This document shows, piece after piece, positions 53,097-63,490 of a stretch of 64,000 nt of DNA. A model generated the notes under the pieces. That model did no database searches. It was given only the letters and a program-made list of their open reading frames with translations, and was not told where the DNA came from. The translations under genes were made by a program, and so were the position numbers. Every line of letters begins with the position of its first letter. The first letter of the stretch is position 1. Source of the DNA: Brevibacillus ruminantium (GTDB taxonomy: Bacteria > Bacillota > Bacilli > Brevibacillales > Brevibacillaceae); assembly GCF_023746555.1 (NCBI RefSeq), contig NZ_CP098755.1:3608501-3672500 (forward strand). Direction: 5' to 3'.

Positions 53097-54017
53097 TTAT
53101 TCGTGCAATCGTGTCACCGGCGCTTCATTCGTCTCATCATACGGATTTACATGGATAAAAACATCGCGGACATCGGAAAACTGGTTCATCAGCGTTTGCT
53201 TTACCTGTTTTCCGATTCGGTGCCCCTCTTCCACCGTGATAAGGGGATGTACGCCAATTTTCACATCGACGATTTGGTAATGGCCGTGCTCCCGAGCTCG
53301 CAGGGAGTCAATTCTCATGACCCCTTCGACTGCCTCGATTGCCCTGCGCAAACCAAGCGTCTGATCTTCATGCAGCACATGATCCAGCGTGTTGTGAATC
53401 GATTCCTTCAGCAGGCTGTAGGCCATTTTCAAGACAAGGATCGAGACGAAGATACCGGCAAGCGGATCGAGGTACAGCAGCCAGGGAATATCCAGCCGGC
53501 CGCCCAGAATGGCTCCGCCGATACCAAGCAAAGCGGAAAAGGAGGAAAAGACATCCGAACGGTGTTCCCATGCATTGGCAATCAGTGAAGGGCTGTTCAA
53601 TTCTTTCCCCAGCTTGTATTTATAACGAAACATCCATTCTTTGACGATCATGGAGCCGACCGCTGCCCAAACCGCGATAAAAGATGGCGCGACAAGTGGA
53701 GTAAAAAGCGATTTGACGGAAGATGAACCAATCTCAAATCCGACAACCGCGAGCAAGACAGAGACGATGATGGCAGCAACAGATTCGGCTTTTCCGTGTC
53801 CGTACGGATGATCCTCGTCTGGCGGGCGCTCTGCCGCTTTCAGTCCGATCAGAACAGCAACCGATCCCACGACATCAGATGCAGAGTGAACAGCGTCTGC
53901 GATAAGTGCCTGGGATTTGGCGACGAGTCCGATGATCAGCTTGGCAGCTGCCAAGGCGATGTTACCGACAATCCCGACCCAGGCACCAAACTGCGCCTTT
54001 GCCAAACGATTGTCCAT
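53097..54017 (-). CDS. Cation diffusion facilitator family transporter
   Basis: 306 residues. About six membrane helices with ADAVHSASDVV in helix 2 and HPYGHGKAES after helix 2, the usual CDF metal-site and loop motifs. A cytoplasmic C-terminal domain of about 90 residues follows. Exports divalent metals such as Zn2+, Fe2+ or Mn2+; the metal cannot be told from sequence alone. Confidence 0.93.
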   Translation of the reverse strand: MDNRLAKAQFGAWVGIVGNIALAAAKLIIGLVAKSQALIADAVHSASDVVGSVAVLIGLKAAERPPDEDHPYGHGKAESVAAIIVSVLLAVVGFEIGSSSVKSLFTPLVAPSFIAVWAAVGSMIVKEWMFRYKYKLGKELNSPSLIANAWEHRSDVFSSFSALLGIGGAILGGRLDIPWLLYLDPLAGIFVSILVLKMAYSLLKESIHNTLDHVLHEDQTLGLRRAIEAVEGVMRIDSLRAREHGHYQIVDVKIGVHPLITVEEGHRIGKQVKQTLMNQFSDVRDVFIHVNPYDETNEAPVTRLHE

Positions 54018-54052
54018 AAGCCCTTCCTCCTCTCGGTATATGCATTGCAGAG

Positions 54053-54088
54053 TAAAAATACCGCGGGAAAATTCCCCCGCGGTATTGT
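54053..54088 (-). terminator. Terminator after secF
   Basis: Perfect ten-base stem ATACCGCGGG/CCCGCGGTAT followed by TTTTAC on the minus strand. Confidence 0.85.
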
Positions 54089-54091
54089 CAA

Positions 54092-55030
54092 TCAGCCCTC
54101 AGTTGGAGCCGGAGAAAGACGTTTTTTAGCCATTTCCCGTTTTTTCAAGGTAACCCAAATCTGTGCAGAGACGAAGATCGAAGAATAGGTACCGCTCACC
54201 AGACCAAAGATCAAGGCCAGAGAGAATGTGCGGATGCCTTCGCTGCCCAAAACGGCAATCGCAACAGCTGTCAAAAATACCGTCCCTACCGTAAAGACGG
54301 AGCGGCGCATGGTTTGCCACAGCGAGACGTTGACCAGATGCTCCAGATCCTCTACTGTTTTGGACTTCATCGTTCTTAGGTTTTCCCGAATCCGGTCAAA
54401 AATTACAATCGTATCGTTGATCGAATAACCGACGATGGTCAAAATCGCTGCAATAAAGGTCAAATCCACTTCCAAACGGAAAACGGAAAACAGCGCGATC
54501 GGGATGAACACGTCATGGATCAAACCGATAATGCAGGCAATCCCGAACAGAAACTGAAATCGGAAAGCGATGTAGATGACAATTCCGATACCGGCTACAG
54601 CAACGGCAATCGCTGCTTTTTTCACCAGCTCTTTGGCGATGCTGGGATCAACCGTAGCTTCCTGTTTGGAGACTTGGTCCCCATACTTGGCCTTCAGGGC
54701 TGTTTCCAGCGCAGTCAACTGATCTGCGGGAATGGTATGGTCAAACCTGGTTTGCGCTTGATTTTCCCCGTAGGTCGTCGTTGGTGTGAAGACGGTGTTG
54801 GGAATCGTCTCTTTGATGATTTGATCGATATCGGCTACCTGAAACTCCTTGCCGATGTAAATATCCAGGCGTGTACCTGCTTTAAAGTCTACCCCGAGAT
54901 TGAGACCCATGATCAGGGTACAGATCAGACCCACAATCAAAATAGTCAGCGAGAAGGTGTAGAATTTTCGTCTGTTCTTTACGATATCAAATTTGATGAC
55001 ATCTTCGTGTTGTTGTTTTTTAGAGCTCAC
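54092..55030 (-). CDS. secF: Protein translocase subunit SecF
   Basis: 312 residues. Six membrane helices, the conserved FKAGTRLD-type segment after the first, and the RND-like block TIVGYSINDTIVIFDRIRENLR. It works with SecD and YajC on the outer side of SecYEG. The GTG at 55030 is chosen, ten bases after AAAGGAG; it overlaps the secD stop by eleven bases. In B. subtilis the two are fused, here they are separate genes. Confidence 0.95.
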   Translation of the reverse strand: MSSKKQQHEDVIKFDIVKNRRKFYTFSLTILIVGLICTLIMGLNLGVDFKAGTRLDIYIGKEFQVADIDQIIKETIPNTVFTPTTTYGENQAQTRFDHTIPADQLTALETALKAKYGDQVSKQEATVDPSIAKELVKKAAIAVAVAGIGIVIYIAFRFQFLFGIACIIGLIHDVFIPIALFSVFRLEVDLTFIAAILTIVGYSINDTIVIFDRIRENLRTMKSKTVEDLEHLVNVSLWQTMRRSVFTVGTVFLTAVAIAVLGSEGIRTFSLALIFGLVSGTYSSIFVSAQIWVTLKKREMAKKRLSPAPTEG

Positions 55031-56258
55031 CGATTTCACTCTCCTTTACTCCGAACCAGAACGGCTTCTTGATCAGATTGGCTCGGACGAGCAGTCCCAG
55101 AAGCAAACGGGAACCCAGTACATTCGTCAGCAAGCTGACGACAATCGTCATCGCAAGAACGATGGCAAAGCCTTGAATGGAGCTTGTACCAAAGTAGAAA
55201 AGAACACCCGTGGCAATCAAGGTCGTGATATGCCCGTCAAGGATCGTAATCAAGGAACGGCGTTCACCAGCACGGAAGGCTGACAAAATGGTCTTGCCCG
55301 TGCGAATCTCTTCCTGAATCCGTTCGTAGGTAATGATGTTGGCATCGACGGCCATACCCACGGAGAGAATGAAACCAGCAATACCCGGCAGCGTCAGGGT
55401 CGCGTCCATCCAGTGGAGAACCACAATACTTAGATAGGTAAAGGTAGCCAGCATAATATTGGCGATCAAACCAGGCAAACGGTACACCAATAGCATGAAA
55501 ATAAAGATCAGGGCAGCACCGACATAGCCCGCATTAATCGTTTTTTGCAAGGCCAACTTTCCAAGCGATGCCCCTACAGAGGTAACCTGCTTTTCAATCA
55601 GCTTCGCTGGCATCGCACCGGAATTCAGCAGGTCTGCCAATTCCTGTGCGGATTCTTGGGTGTAATCACCTGAAATTTGTGCATTTCCCCCCGTAATGAT
55701 GTTCTGAATGACCGGATTGGTCATCATCGTCTCATCCAGGTAGATGGCCATATGTTTACCGAGATTCTCCCGCGTTACGTTTTCCAGCTTTTTCGGATCG
55801 GAGATTTTCAGAGTCACGACAGGACGTCTCAATTCATCATAACCAACTGCTGCACCACCCGGCGCCAGGTCGCTTCCTTTCAGGATCGTTTTGCCGCCCT
55901 CGTCCCGGAATGTCAGCACAGCCGGTTTTCCGATCAAATCCCGGAGCTTGTCCTGATCAGCTTCGTTCGAAGCGATCTTGACGCGGAGTCGGTTGGGAAG
56001 TTCTGTCTCGATGACAGGCTCCGCTACCCCACCAATGTTGATCCGCTTCTCTACCATCCGAGCCGTCGCTTTCAACAGCTCAATATCCACCTTTTGATTT
56101 GGCTCTAGCGGCTCTACTACGTACAGGATTTCAAAACCGCCCTGCAAGTCCAAACCAAGTGTGATCTTGCCTGCCACCTGTGTAGTCGTCGTGGTCATCA
56201 AAGTTGCCAGCATGGCCACGACCACCAGAAACAGGAGGACTCTTCCCCATTTAATCAT
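55020..56258 (-). CDS. secD: Protein translocase subunit SecD
   Basis: 412 residues. N-terminal membrane helix, then GLDLQGGFEILY (P1 start), the P1 head domain, and six-helix region with AGFILSVGMAVDANIITYERIQEE. Uses the proton motive force to complete secretion. Together with the overlapping secF it forms a two-gene operon behind the promoter at 56318-56347. Confidence 0.96.
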   Translation of the reverse strand: MIKWGRVLLFLVVVAMLATLMTTTTTQVAGKITLGLDLQGGFEILYVVEPLEPNQKVDIELLKATARMVEKRINIGGVAEPVIETELPNRLRVKIASNEADQDKLRDLIGKPAVLTFRDEGGKTILKGSDLAPGGAAVGYDELRRPVVTLKISDPKKLENVTRENLGKHMAIYLDETMMTNPVIQNIITGGNAQISGDYTQESAQELADLLNSGAMPAKLIEKQVTSVGASLGKLALQKTINAGYVGAALIFIFMLLVYRLPGLIANIMLATFTYLSIVVLHWMDATLTLPGIAGFILSVGMAVDANIITYERIQEEIRTGKTILSAFRAGERRSLITILDGHITTLIATGVLFYFGTSSIQGFAIVLAMTIVVSLLTNVLGSRLLLGLLVRANLIKKPFWFGVKESEIGEL

Positions 56259-56317
56259 GTAGTAATACCCCTCTTTCCTTCCAGGGTTCCGTCGGTTTAC
56301 GCGAAACCAATATGCCC

Positions 56318-56347
56318 ATTATAACGAAGTAAGAAAAAACGTGTCAA
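56318..56347 (-). promoter_or_regulatory. Sigma-A promoter of secD-secF
   Basis: TTGACA at 56347-56342 and TATAAT at 56323-56318, spacer 18 bases, about 60 bases before the secD start. Confidence 0.8.
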
Positions 56348-56467
56348 TTTTTGTAGGAAAGCGGAACCATGGTAACCAACCCCTCGTTTAGTAAATAGGT
56401 TCCTTGATTGGTTAGACCCTATCTACCATTTGCTTTCTCTTTACGAATGTCCACTCAAAAAGTTTCG

Positions 56468-56704
56468 TTAAGAATTTTTGTACATTTGCAGCATCAGATA
56501 ATTCATGTATTTATTCGGCTTTAAGGACAAGATGTCATTGACCATTTGGTGAAGCGGAGGCATCTGTTTATAAGAGCTTGTCACACACTCCCAGATATCC
56601 TTTGGCCCGACATTTTCATAGCCGAGCAAGCCAAACTCCTCTGCCTTGCTTTCACATAGACTGGCTACTTGCGCGTACCACAGATCCTTCTCTTTCTCCT
56701 CCAT
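56468..56704 (-). CDS. comN: Post-transcriptional regulator ComN (YrzD)
   Basis: 78 residues matching the ComN/YrzD family in length and motifs (EEFGLLGYENVGPKDIW, then ILSLKPNKYMNYLM). In B. subtilis ComN promotes comE mRNA localisation or translation and interacts with DivIVA. Its place between secD and spoVB is conserved. Confidence 0.88.
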   Translation of the reverse strand: MEEKEKDLWYAQVASLCESKAEEFGLLGYENVGPKDIWECVTSSYKQMPPLHQMVNDILSLKPNKYMNYLMLQMYKNS

Positions 56705-56887
56705 CTGTTATCCTCCCTTTACAACCTCTATAGAACCCCTTCCGCAATCAGCAGCTGCTGTCTCCGGTATGGATTGATCGAGATAAAAAGTGTCATGCAC
56801 TCAGCAGCACGTCCATATTCTCTTAAAGAAGATGTTCAAGCATCCGTACACATCGTTCACGAAATTTCGGCGGTAAAGGAGCCTGCC

Positions 56888-58468
56888 ATGAGACAGTCTT
56901 TCTTTTATGGAACCATCATTCTGATCATCGCGGGCGGCGTAACCAAATTGCTTGGTTTCGCCAATCGGATCATACTTTCCCGCATCCTCGGCTCGGAAGG
57001 AATCGGTCTGTATCAAATGGTCGTGCCGCTGCTGTACTTTCTGATTACCTTGGCCTCGTTTGGCATGCCGCTTGCGATTGCCAAACACGTCGCGGAAACC
57101 GAAGCAGCCAGCGATGCTCGACAGGCACGGCGCTTTCTGCTTCTTGCTCTGGGAGTAACCGGCGGCATCAGCCTGGTAATCTGCACCACGCTGTTCACGC
57201 TCTCTGGGCCGCTTTCCCGCCTGTTTTTCACCGACCCGCGTGCACATGTGGTCTTGCTGGCTGCTATACCAGTCATCCCCATCTCAAGTATTTCACTGGT
57301 ATTGCGCGGCTATTTTCAGGGAAAACACAACATGACACCCACCGCGATCTCCCAGATCGTTGAGCAAATCATCCGGATGGCACTGGTCGTCGTCATGACG
57401 ATTACCTTCATGCCCCTTGGCATTGAATACGCAGCGGCGGGAGCCGTCGGAAGCATCATTTTTGGAGAAGCGGCAGGCTTTTTGTACATTCTCTGGCAGT
57501 ATCGACGGGCTACACAGAAAACGGCCGCACAGGTATGGGAACGCCCTCTCCTGGCAGCCATGTACAAAAGCCGTAACAGTTTACGGAAGCTGTTTCAAGT
57601 ATCACTTCCTGTTACCATGAGCAAGTTGATCGGTTCGATCGCTTACGTTCTGGAGCCGATGATTGTTCCTTTTGCGCTGATGCTTGCAGGGTTCTCGACC
57701 GCTGCCTCCACCGGCTTGTACGGCCAATTCGCAGGGATGGCTGTGCCCCTATTACTTTTTCCTACTTTTCTTACCTATTCCCTGTCTGTATCGCTCGTTC
57801 CTGCTGTAGCAGAAGCGGCTTATCAAAAAAATGCTCCGCTGGTTCACAGGCGCATCTATCAAGCGATGCGTATTACGCTTGTGATCGGTGCTCCTTGTAC
57901 CGTCTTGTTGTTTATCTTTGCGGAGCCTCTTTGTCAGCTCCTGTACGGCAACGCAGAGGTCGGCATACTTTTGCGGGAAATGGCTCCCTTCTCCGTCTTC
58001 CTGTTTTTCCAAGCCCCGCTGGCAGCAGCATTGCAAGGTCTTGATTTTGCCCATGTGGTTTTTCGCAACACCCTGATCGGGGCGATTGTGAAAACAGTTG
58101 CGATGTTCGTTTTTACAGCGCGACCTGAGTTCGGCATACACGGTGCTGTCATCGCAAACAACATCGGCATTACCCTCGTTACGCTTCTGCACATTGCCGG
58201 GCTGATCAAGGAAATCGGGTTTACGGTAGATCTCGTCGAAATGGGCAAAATTGTTGCAGCCATGTTTGCCATGGGCTACTCCGGTTCATACCTCTCTTCC
58301 CACATCTTTGCCGACCTGCCGATGATCAAGCTGCTGATCACTTGCTCCATACTGTCTTTGCTTCTTTACTTGCTAATGCTCGTGGCCCTAAGGATTTTAG
58401 GCAAGCAGGACGTCAAACGCATCCCCTGGATCGGGGAGCAGTTGGCACTCTTTTTCCCACGCCGCTGA
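56888..58468 (+). CDS. spoVB: Stage V sporulation protein B (MATE/MurJ-like flippase)
   Basis: 526 residues with about 14 membrane helices of the polysaccharide-synthesis/MATE superfamily. It starts MRQSFFYGTIILIIAGGVTK, typical of SpoVB. SpoVB is required for spore cortex synthesis and is thought to flip lipid II. The ATG at 56888 follows AAAGGAG. It is divergent from comN. Confidence 0.94.
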   Translation: MRQSFFYGTIILIIAGGVTKLLGFANRIILSRILGSEGIGLYQMVVPLLYFLITLASFGMPLAIAKHVAETEAASDARQARRFLLLALGVTGGISLVICTTLFTLSGPLSRLFFTDPRAHVVLLAAIPVIPISSISLVLRGYFQGKHNMTPTAISQIVEQIIRMALVVVMTITFMPLGIEYAAAGAVGSIIFGEAAGFLYILWQYRRATQKTAAQVWERPLLAAMYKSRNSLRKLFQVSLPVTMSKLIGSIAYVLEPMIVPFALMLAGFSTAASTGLYGQFAGMAVPLLLFPTFLTYSLSVSLVPAVAEAAYQKNAPLVHRRIYQAMRITLVIGAPCTVLLFIFAEPLCQLLYGNAEVGILLREMAPFSVFLFFQAPLAAALQGLDFAHVVFRNTLIGAIVKTVAMFVFTARPEFGIHGAVIANNIGITLVTLLHIAGLIKEIGFTVDLVEMGKIVAAMFAMGYSGSYLSSHIFADLPMIKLLITCSILSLLLYLLMLVALRILGKQDVKRIPWIGEQLALFFPRR

Positions 58469-58502
58469 CTCGTTTATTAGTGCGGCGGCTTGTCTTTTTT
58501 AT
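58459..58502 (+). terminator. Possible terminator after spoVB
   Basis: Stem CGCCGC/GCGGCG with a long loop and TTGTCTTTTTT; it overlaps the 3' end of the convergent DUF421 gene. Confidence 0.4.
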
Positions 58503-59193
58503 CGACATACAGATTGCCGCGCTCGTCAAGGCTGCAAAAAGAAACGTCACGTATGTCCTTGATGCCGTGCTTGCGTATTTCCCGCTTTAACCACAGCTCA
58601 TTTTGACCGATTTTTTGCAGGGCTTTCGGTCTGACCTTTCCGTCCAGTATGAGTGGAATCGGCAACCCGTTGTAAGCGATTTCGCCTTTCTCCTGGGGAA
58701 TATCCGGCAGATTCAGATCCTCTCTTGTCACCGGGAGCTTGGACGGTTTGGGAAAAACGCTCACCTCTCCGGTGTGCTCGATCATGGCAAATTCGACATC
58801 CGCTATATTTTTTATGTTTTTTTTGCGCAAGTGAACCATCAAATCGTCGAAGTTCAGTCGGTTTCGGCGCATTGCATCCTCGCGAATTTCACCCTTTTCA
58901 ATGATCATGTCACCGGAGCCTTCTACGACATCCCTCATTTTTTTGCTTTTCAAGAAAATCCAGGACATCGTAATTTCCATGAGGCAGATCAGCAGCATCG
59001 GCAGGTAAAAGAGGCTCGCTTTTTTATCAATCTGTTCAATGGACATGACAGCCATCTCAGCCAGCATGATGGAGATGACGACGTCAAACACAGAGAGCTT
59101 CCCCAGCTCCCTTTTTCCCATCAAACGGAGCAGCACCAGAATGAAAAAGAACGAGAAGATGGTGCGCATGACGGCAGTTGTTAAGTCTTCCAT
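58477..59193 (-). CDS. DUF421 domain membrane protein (YrbG/YetF-like)
   Basis: 238 residues. Three membrane helices at the N-terminus (about 5-85) and a cytoplasmic C-terminal region with RNRLNFDDLMVHLRKK and FCSLDERGNLYVDKKD, the family pattern. YetF/YrbG proteins are sporulation-related in some species and their activity is unknown. The ATG at 59193 follows GAGGGGG. Next to spoVB, as yrbG is in B. subtilis. Confidence 0.88.
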   Translation of the reverse strand: MEDLTTAVMRTIFSFFFILVLLRLMGKRELGKLSVFDVVISIMLAEMAVMSIEQIDKKASLFYLPMLLICLMEITMSWIFLKSKKMRDVVEGSGDMIIEKGEIREDAMRRNRLNFDDLMVHLRKKNIKNIADVEFAMIEHTGEVSVFPKPSKLPVTREDLNLPDIPQEKGEIAYNGLPIPLILDGKVRPKALQKIGQNELWLKREIRKHGIKDIRDVSFCSLDERGNLYVDKKDKPPH

Positions 59194-59286
59194 ACACGTC
59201 GACCCCCTCACGCAGAATTTCGAAGTTAGTGTCCGCGTAAGGGGGTACAACTATAAGCTCCAATTTTGGCTAAAAGCGCTTGGCAC

Positions 59287-60264
59287 TCATAGCCAATTTC
59301 GTTTTCGGAAGATATACAGCATGAGGAAAGTCATGATAATCATGACAGACAAGGAAATGATCAACATGTAAGGCTCTGCAGCCTCGCCAAGCCAGCCAAA
59401 CGTATTCATCCCGAACAAGCCGGTTACGAAGGTCAAAGGCAAAGCGATGGTGGAGATAATGGTCAGCACCCGCATGGCATCGTGGTTCTTGCCGCTGATG
59501 ATCGTGAAGTAGGTATCCAGCGCGCCGTTTACCAGGTCGCGGAATGTCTCCGCCGAGTCTGCAATCCGCTCCAGGTGGTCGGACAAGTCAGTGTAGAACG
59601 GAACGTTTTCCTCGGAGATATCAAAGGAATAACGCCCACTCACATTGGCAAAGATGCGTTTCTGAGGGAGAATCACGCGTCGAATCAAAATGATCGTCCG
59701 CTTCAAAGCAAGGAACTCCTCGGTGATCTCTTCCATGCGATGCTCAAAAATTTCGTCCTCCAACTCGTCAATCCGCATGCTGATGCGGTCCATAATCGGA
59801 AAATATTCATCAGTAATCCCGTCAACAATGGCGTAAAGCAGATAATCAGGACCGCGATTCAGATATGATATGTTTCGATGACAAATCGAAGCAATGCGCC
59901 CGATGGTACTCATCGGCGACTTGTGGATCGTAACAATGTAATTGGGCCCGAGAAACACGTTCAGTTCTACCGTCGTAATCTCGTCGTCACTTTCTTCGTT
60001 GTACCGCAGCGCGTGAATGACGAAGAAATAGTAGTCGTCATATTTATCCACCTTGGCGCGAGGGCTGACATGCAGGCAGTCCTCGATGGCGAGCGGGTGA
60101 AAATCAAAAATTTTAGCGATGTATTGCAATTCGTTGTTACCCACATCGTATAGATCGATCCAGAGCAAATCCTCCGGAGACTTTAGAAATTCATCTTTTC
60201 TGCTGAGGTCGACATCATGAATCATCTTTTGTTCCGAGTGGTTGTAAAAGTAAGTTTTAATCAA
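59287..60264 (-). CDS. corA: CorA family magnesium/divalent cation transporter
   Basis: 325 residues. A long cytoplasmic domain with helical stalk is followed by two C-terminal membrane helices; the selectivity motif GMN is present in LFGMNTFG. Forms a homopentameric channel. Co and Ni transport is possible in relatives. Confidence 0.94.
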   Translation of the reverse strand: MIKTYFYNHSEQKMIHDVDLSRKDEFLKSPEDLLWIDLYDVGNNELQYIAKIFDFHPLAIEDCLHVSPRAKVDKYDDYYFFVIHALRYNEESDDEITTVELNVFLGPNYIVTIHKSPMSTIGRIASICHRNISYLNRGPDYLLYAIVDGITDEYFPIMDRISMRIDELEDEIFEHRMEEITEEFLALKRTIILIRRVILPQKRIFANVSGRYSFDISEENVPFYTDLSDHLERIADSAETFRDLVNGALDTYFTIISGKNHDAMRVLTIISTIALPLTFVTGLFGMNTFGWLGEAAEPYMLIISLSVMIIMTFLMLYIFRKRNWL

Positions 60265-60394
60265 GTTTTCTCACCCCCGTCTGGTTCCTCATCCATTCTA
60301 CGAAAAATCTTGTTGATGTTCAACGCGAAGATGAATACCTGGACCAAGCCTTTCATATAGATGGTACAAACTTGACGTGTAAGGAGGGTTTTCC

Positions 60395-60769
60395 TTGCGG
60401 AGTACAACCACCTCAGTCTTTGCCGGACTTCTATACACACTTGGCTTGGTTTTGATTGGCGCCCTGCTCGTGGCCGTGCTTCTCTCATTTACCTCGATCC
60501 GAGAAAGCTCGCTGCCCTATTTTACTTATGTGATCAACACTATCGCTCTGCTTGTTGGCGGTTATGTCACAGGCCGGCGCTGCGGCGGCAAGGGATGGTA
60601 CTATGGCGGCTTGACCGGTATCTTTTATTTCTTGCTGATTATCTTGATTGGCTTTCTCGGCTTCGATGCACCAATGCAGTGGGGGACGTTTCTTTACCTG
60701 ATCGGTGCTTTTGCCATGGCATCAATCGGGGGGATCTTCGGCGTAAACGCGGCTTCTCACAGTCGTTAG
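60395..60769 (+). CDS. yrzE: TIGR04086 family membrane protein (YrzE-like)
   Basis: 124 residues with four membrane helices and the conserved GGYVTGRRCGGKGWYYGG loop. Starts with TTG at 60395 behind AAGGAGG. Function unknown; near yajC and spoVB as in B. subtilis. Confidence 0.87.
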   Translation: MRSTTTSVFAGLLYTLGLVLIGALLVAVLLSFTSIRESSLPYFTYVINTIALLVGGYVTGRRCGGKGWYYGGLTGIFYFLLIILIGFLGFDAPMQWGTFLYLIGAFAMASIGGIFGVNAASHSR

Positions 60770-60811
60770 GACGGGTGCTCCGGCAAAACCGGACAAAAGT
60801 TCGCCCTGCAA

Positions 60812-60866
60812 GAAAAAAAGGGGCTTCCTGCTGTCTTTGCCAGACAAAAGGACCCCTTTTCCTGTT
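60812..60866. terminator. Bidirectional terminator between yrzE and yajC
   Basis: Stem AAAAGGGG/CCCCTTTT around a 30-base loop, with T-rich flanks on either strand. Confidence 0.65.
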
Positions 60867-60873
60867 TTCTCTC

Positions 60874-61188
60874 TTATTTGCTTTCTTCTTTTGTCTCTTC
60901 GGTTTTGGCAGCAGCCGCTGGTTCATTGCTGCTGGTCACCACACTGTTGATCGCGCCACGGTCAAAAGTAACATGAACGTTATGCGCGATACGCAGCGTT
61001 ACCGTATCGTCCGCGAGTTCCTGGATGGTTCCGTGAACGCCGCCAATCGTAACAATTTTATCTCCCTTTTTTACAGAGGCCAGCATGGCATTGCGCTGTT
61101 TCTGCCGCTTCTGTTGTGGACGAATCAAGAGAAAATAGAAAATCGCAAACATGATAATAATCGGTAAAAAGCTCTGTAAACCTTCCAT
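60874..61188 (-). CDS. yajC: Preprotein translocase subunit YajC
   Basis: 104 residues. One N-terminal membrane helix followed by LLIRPQQKRQK, and KKGDKIVTIGGVHGTI, the family signature. The C-terminal tail is rich in alanine and glutamate. Accessory to SecDF. It is 11 bases downstream of tgt. Confidence 0.95.
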   Translation of the reverse strand: MEGLQSFLPIIIMFAIFYFLLIRPQQKRQKQRNAMLASVKKGDKIVTIGGVHGTIQELADDTVTLRIAHNVHVTFDRGAINSVVTSSNEPAAAAKTEETKEESK

Positions 61189-61199
61189 GGGAATCCTCC

Positions 61200-62363
<1,164 letters not shown>

Positions 62364-62365
62364 CT

Positions 62366-62394
62366 ATTATATAGAAACCGTCTGGATTGCACAA
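62366..62394 (-). promoter_or_regulatory. Sigma-A promoter of tgt-yajC
   Basis: TTGTGC at 62394-62389 and TATAAT at 62371-62366, spacer 17 bases. Confidence 0.7.
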
Positions 62395-62418
62395 GAAAAA
62401 ACCGGGTTCTCCCGGTTA
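62394..62418 (-). terminator. Terminator after queA, overlapping its stop codon
   Basis: Stem AACCGGG/CCCGGTT with a four-base loop, then TTTTTC. The TAA stop of queA lies at the edge of the 5' arm. The tgt -35 box begins immediately after the T-run. Confidence 0.85.
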
Positions 62419-63444
62419 GATCAAGAGCATCGCGTCACCGAAGCTAAAAAAACGGTACTCTTCCCGGACAGCCGTCCGGTAGGCATTCATGATATTCTCT
62501 TGGCCGGCCAGCGCACTGACCAGCATGACCAGACTCGATTTGGGCAGATGAAAATTGGTCAGAAGTCCATCAATGATGCTGAATTCATATCCCGGAAAAA
62601 TGAAGATATCCGTCCAGCCCGACTCTGCTTCCAGTTTGCCGGTATGCCGTTTTCCGGCTGTCTCCAGCGTTCGGCAGGAGGTTGTTCCCACTGCGATCAC
62701 TCGTCTTCCTTCTGCCTTGGCGGCATTGACTAGCTGTGCCGTTTCCGGTGAAATTTCAAAATACTCGCTGTGCATGACATGTTCTTCTACAACATCAGCT
62801 GTGACGGGGCGAAACGTTCCCAAGCCGACGTGAAGGGTAATGTATGCAAGCTGAACCCCTTTTTCGGCGATCTGCCTGAGGTACGCTTCTGTAAAATGAA
62901 GCCCCGCTGTCGGTGCCGCAGCAGACCCTCGCTCTCGTGCGTATACGGTCTGATAGCGCTCCTGGTCCTCCAGCTGCTCATGAATATAAGGCGGCAGCGG
63001 CATGGAGCCGAGCTGATCGAGAATCTCGTAGAAGATTCCCTCGTATTGAAAGCGGACGATCCTGCCGCCTGTTTCCGTGACTTCTTCACAGATACACCGC
63101 AGAAGACCGCCACCAAAGACAACTTCAGTTCCGGGCTTTACTCTTTTCCCCGGCTTGACCAGTGTCTCCCACCGATCGTCGCCCAGTGATTTTAGTAACA
63201 ACACCTCGATTTTCGCACCGGTATCCGCCTTTTCGCCGATCAACCGAGCTGGCAAAACCCGGCTGTCATTCAACACGAGGACATCTCCCGGTCTTAGAAA
63301 ATCGATCAGATCTGTAAATTTGCGATGCGCCAGCTCCCCCGTCTTTTTGTCCATCACCAGCAGGCGTGAAGAGGTACGGTCTGCAAGCGGGTGCTGTGCA
63401 ATCAGTTTTTCCGGCAATTCAAAATCAAATTGTTTGACATCCAC
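62416..63444 (-). CDS. queA: S-adenosylmethionine:tRNA ribosyltransferase-isomerase
   Basis: 342 residues. It transfers the ribosyl part of SAM to preQ1-tRNA to give epoxyqueuosine. Conserved segments include [15 protein letters not shown], [19 protein letters not shown] and [15 protein letters not shown]. The GTG at 63444 has GAGGAG nine bases upstream. Usual neighbour of tgt. Confidence 0.96.
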   Translation of the reverse strand: MDVKQFDFELPEKLIAQHPLADRTSSRLLVMDKKTGELAHRKFTDLIDFLRPGDVLVLNDSRVLPARLIGEKADTGAKIEVLLLKSLGDDRWETLVKPGKRVKPGTEVVFGGGLLRCICEEVTETGGRIVRFQYEGIFYEILDQLGSMPLPPYIHEQLEDQERYQTVYARERGSAAAPTAGLHFTEAYLRQIAEKGVQLAYITLHVGLGTFRPVTADVVEEHVMHSEYFEISPETAQLVNAAKAEGRRVIAVGTTSCRTLETAGKRHTGKLEAESGWTDIFIFPGYEFSIIDGLLTNFHLPKSSLVMLVSALAGQENIMNAYRTAVREEYRFFSFGDAMLLI

Positions 63445-63490
63445 AAATGTTGACTCCTCATCAATCAGTTCTCGCGTCTGAAAACTGGCT

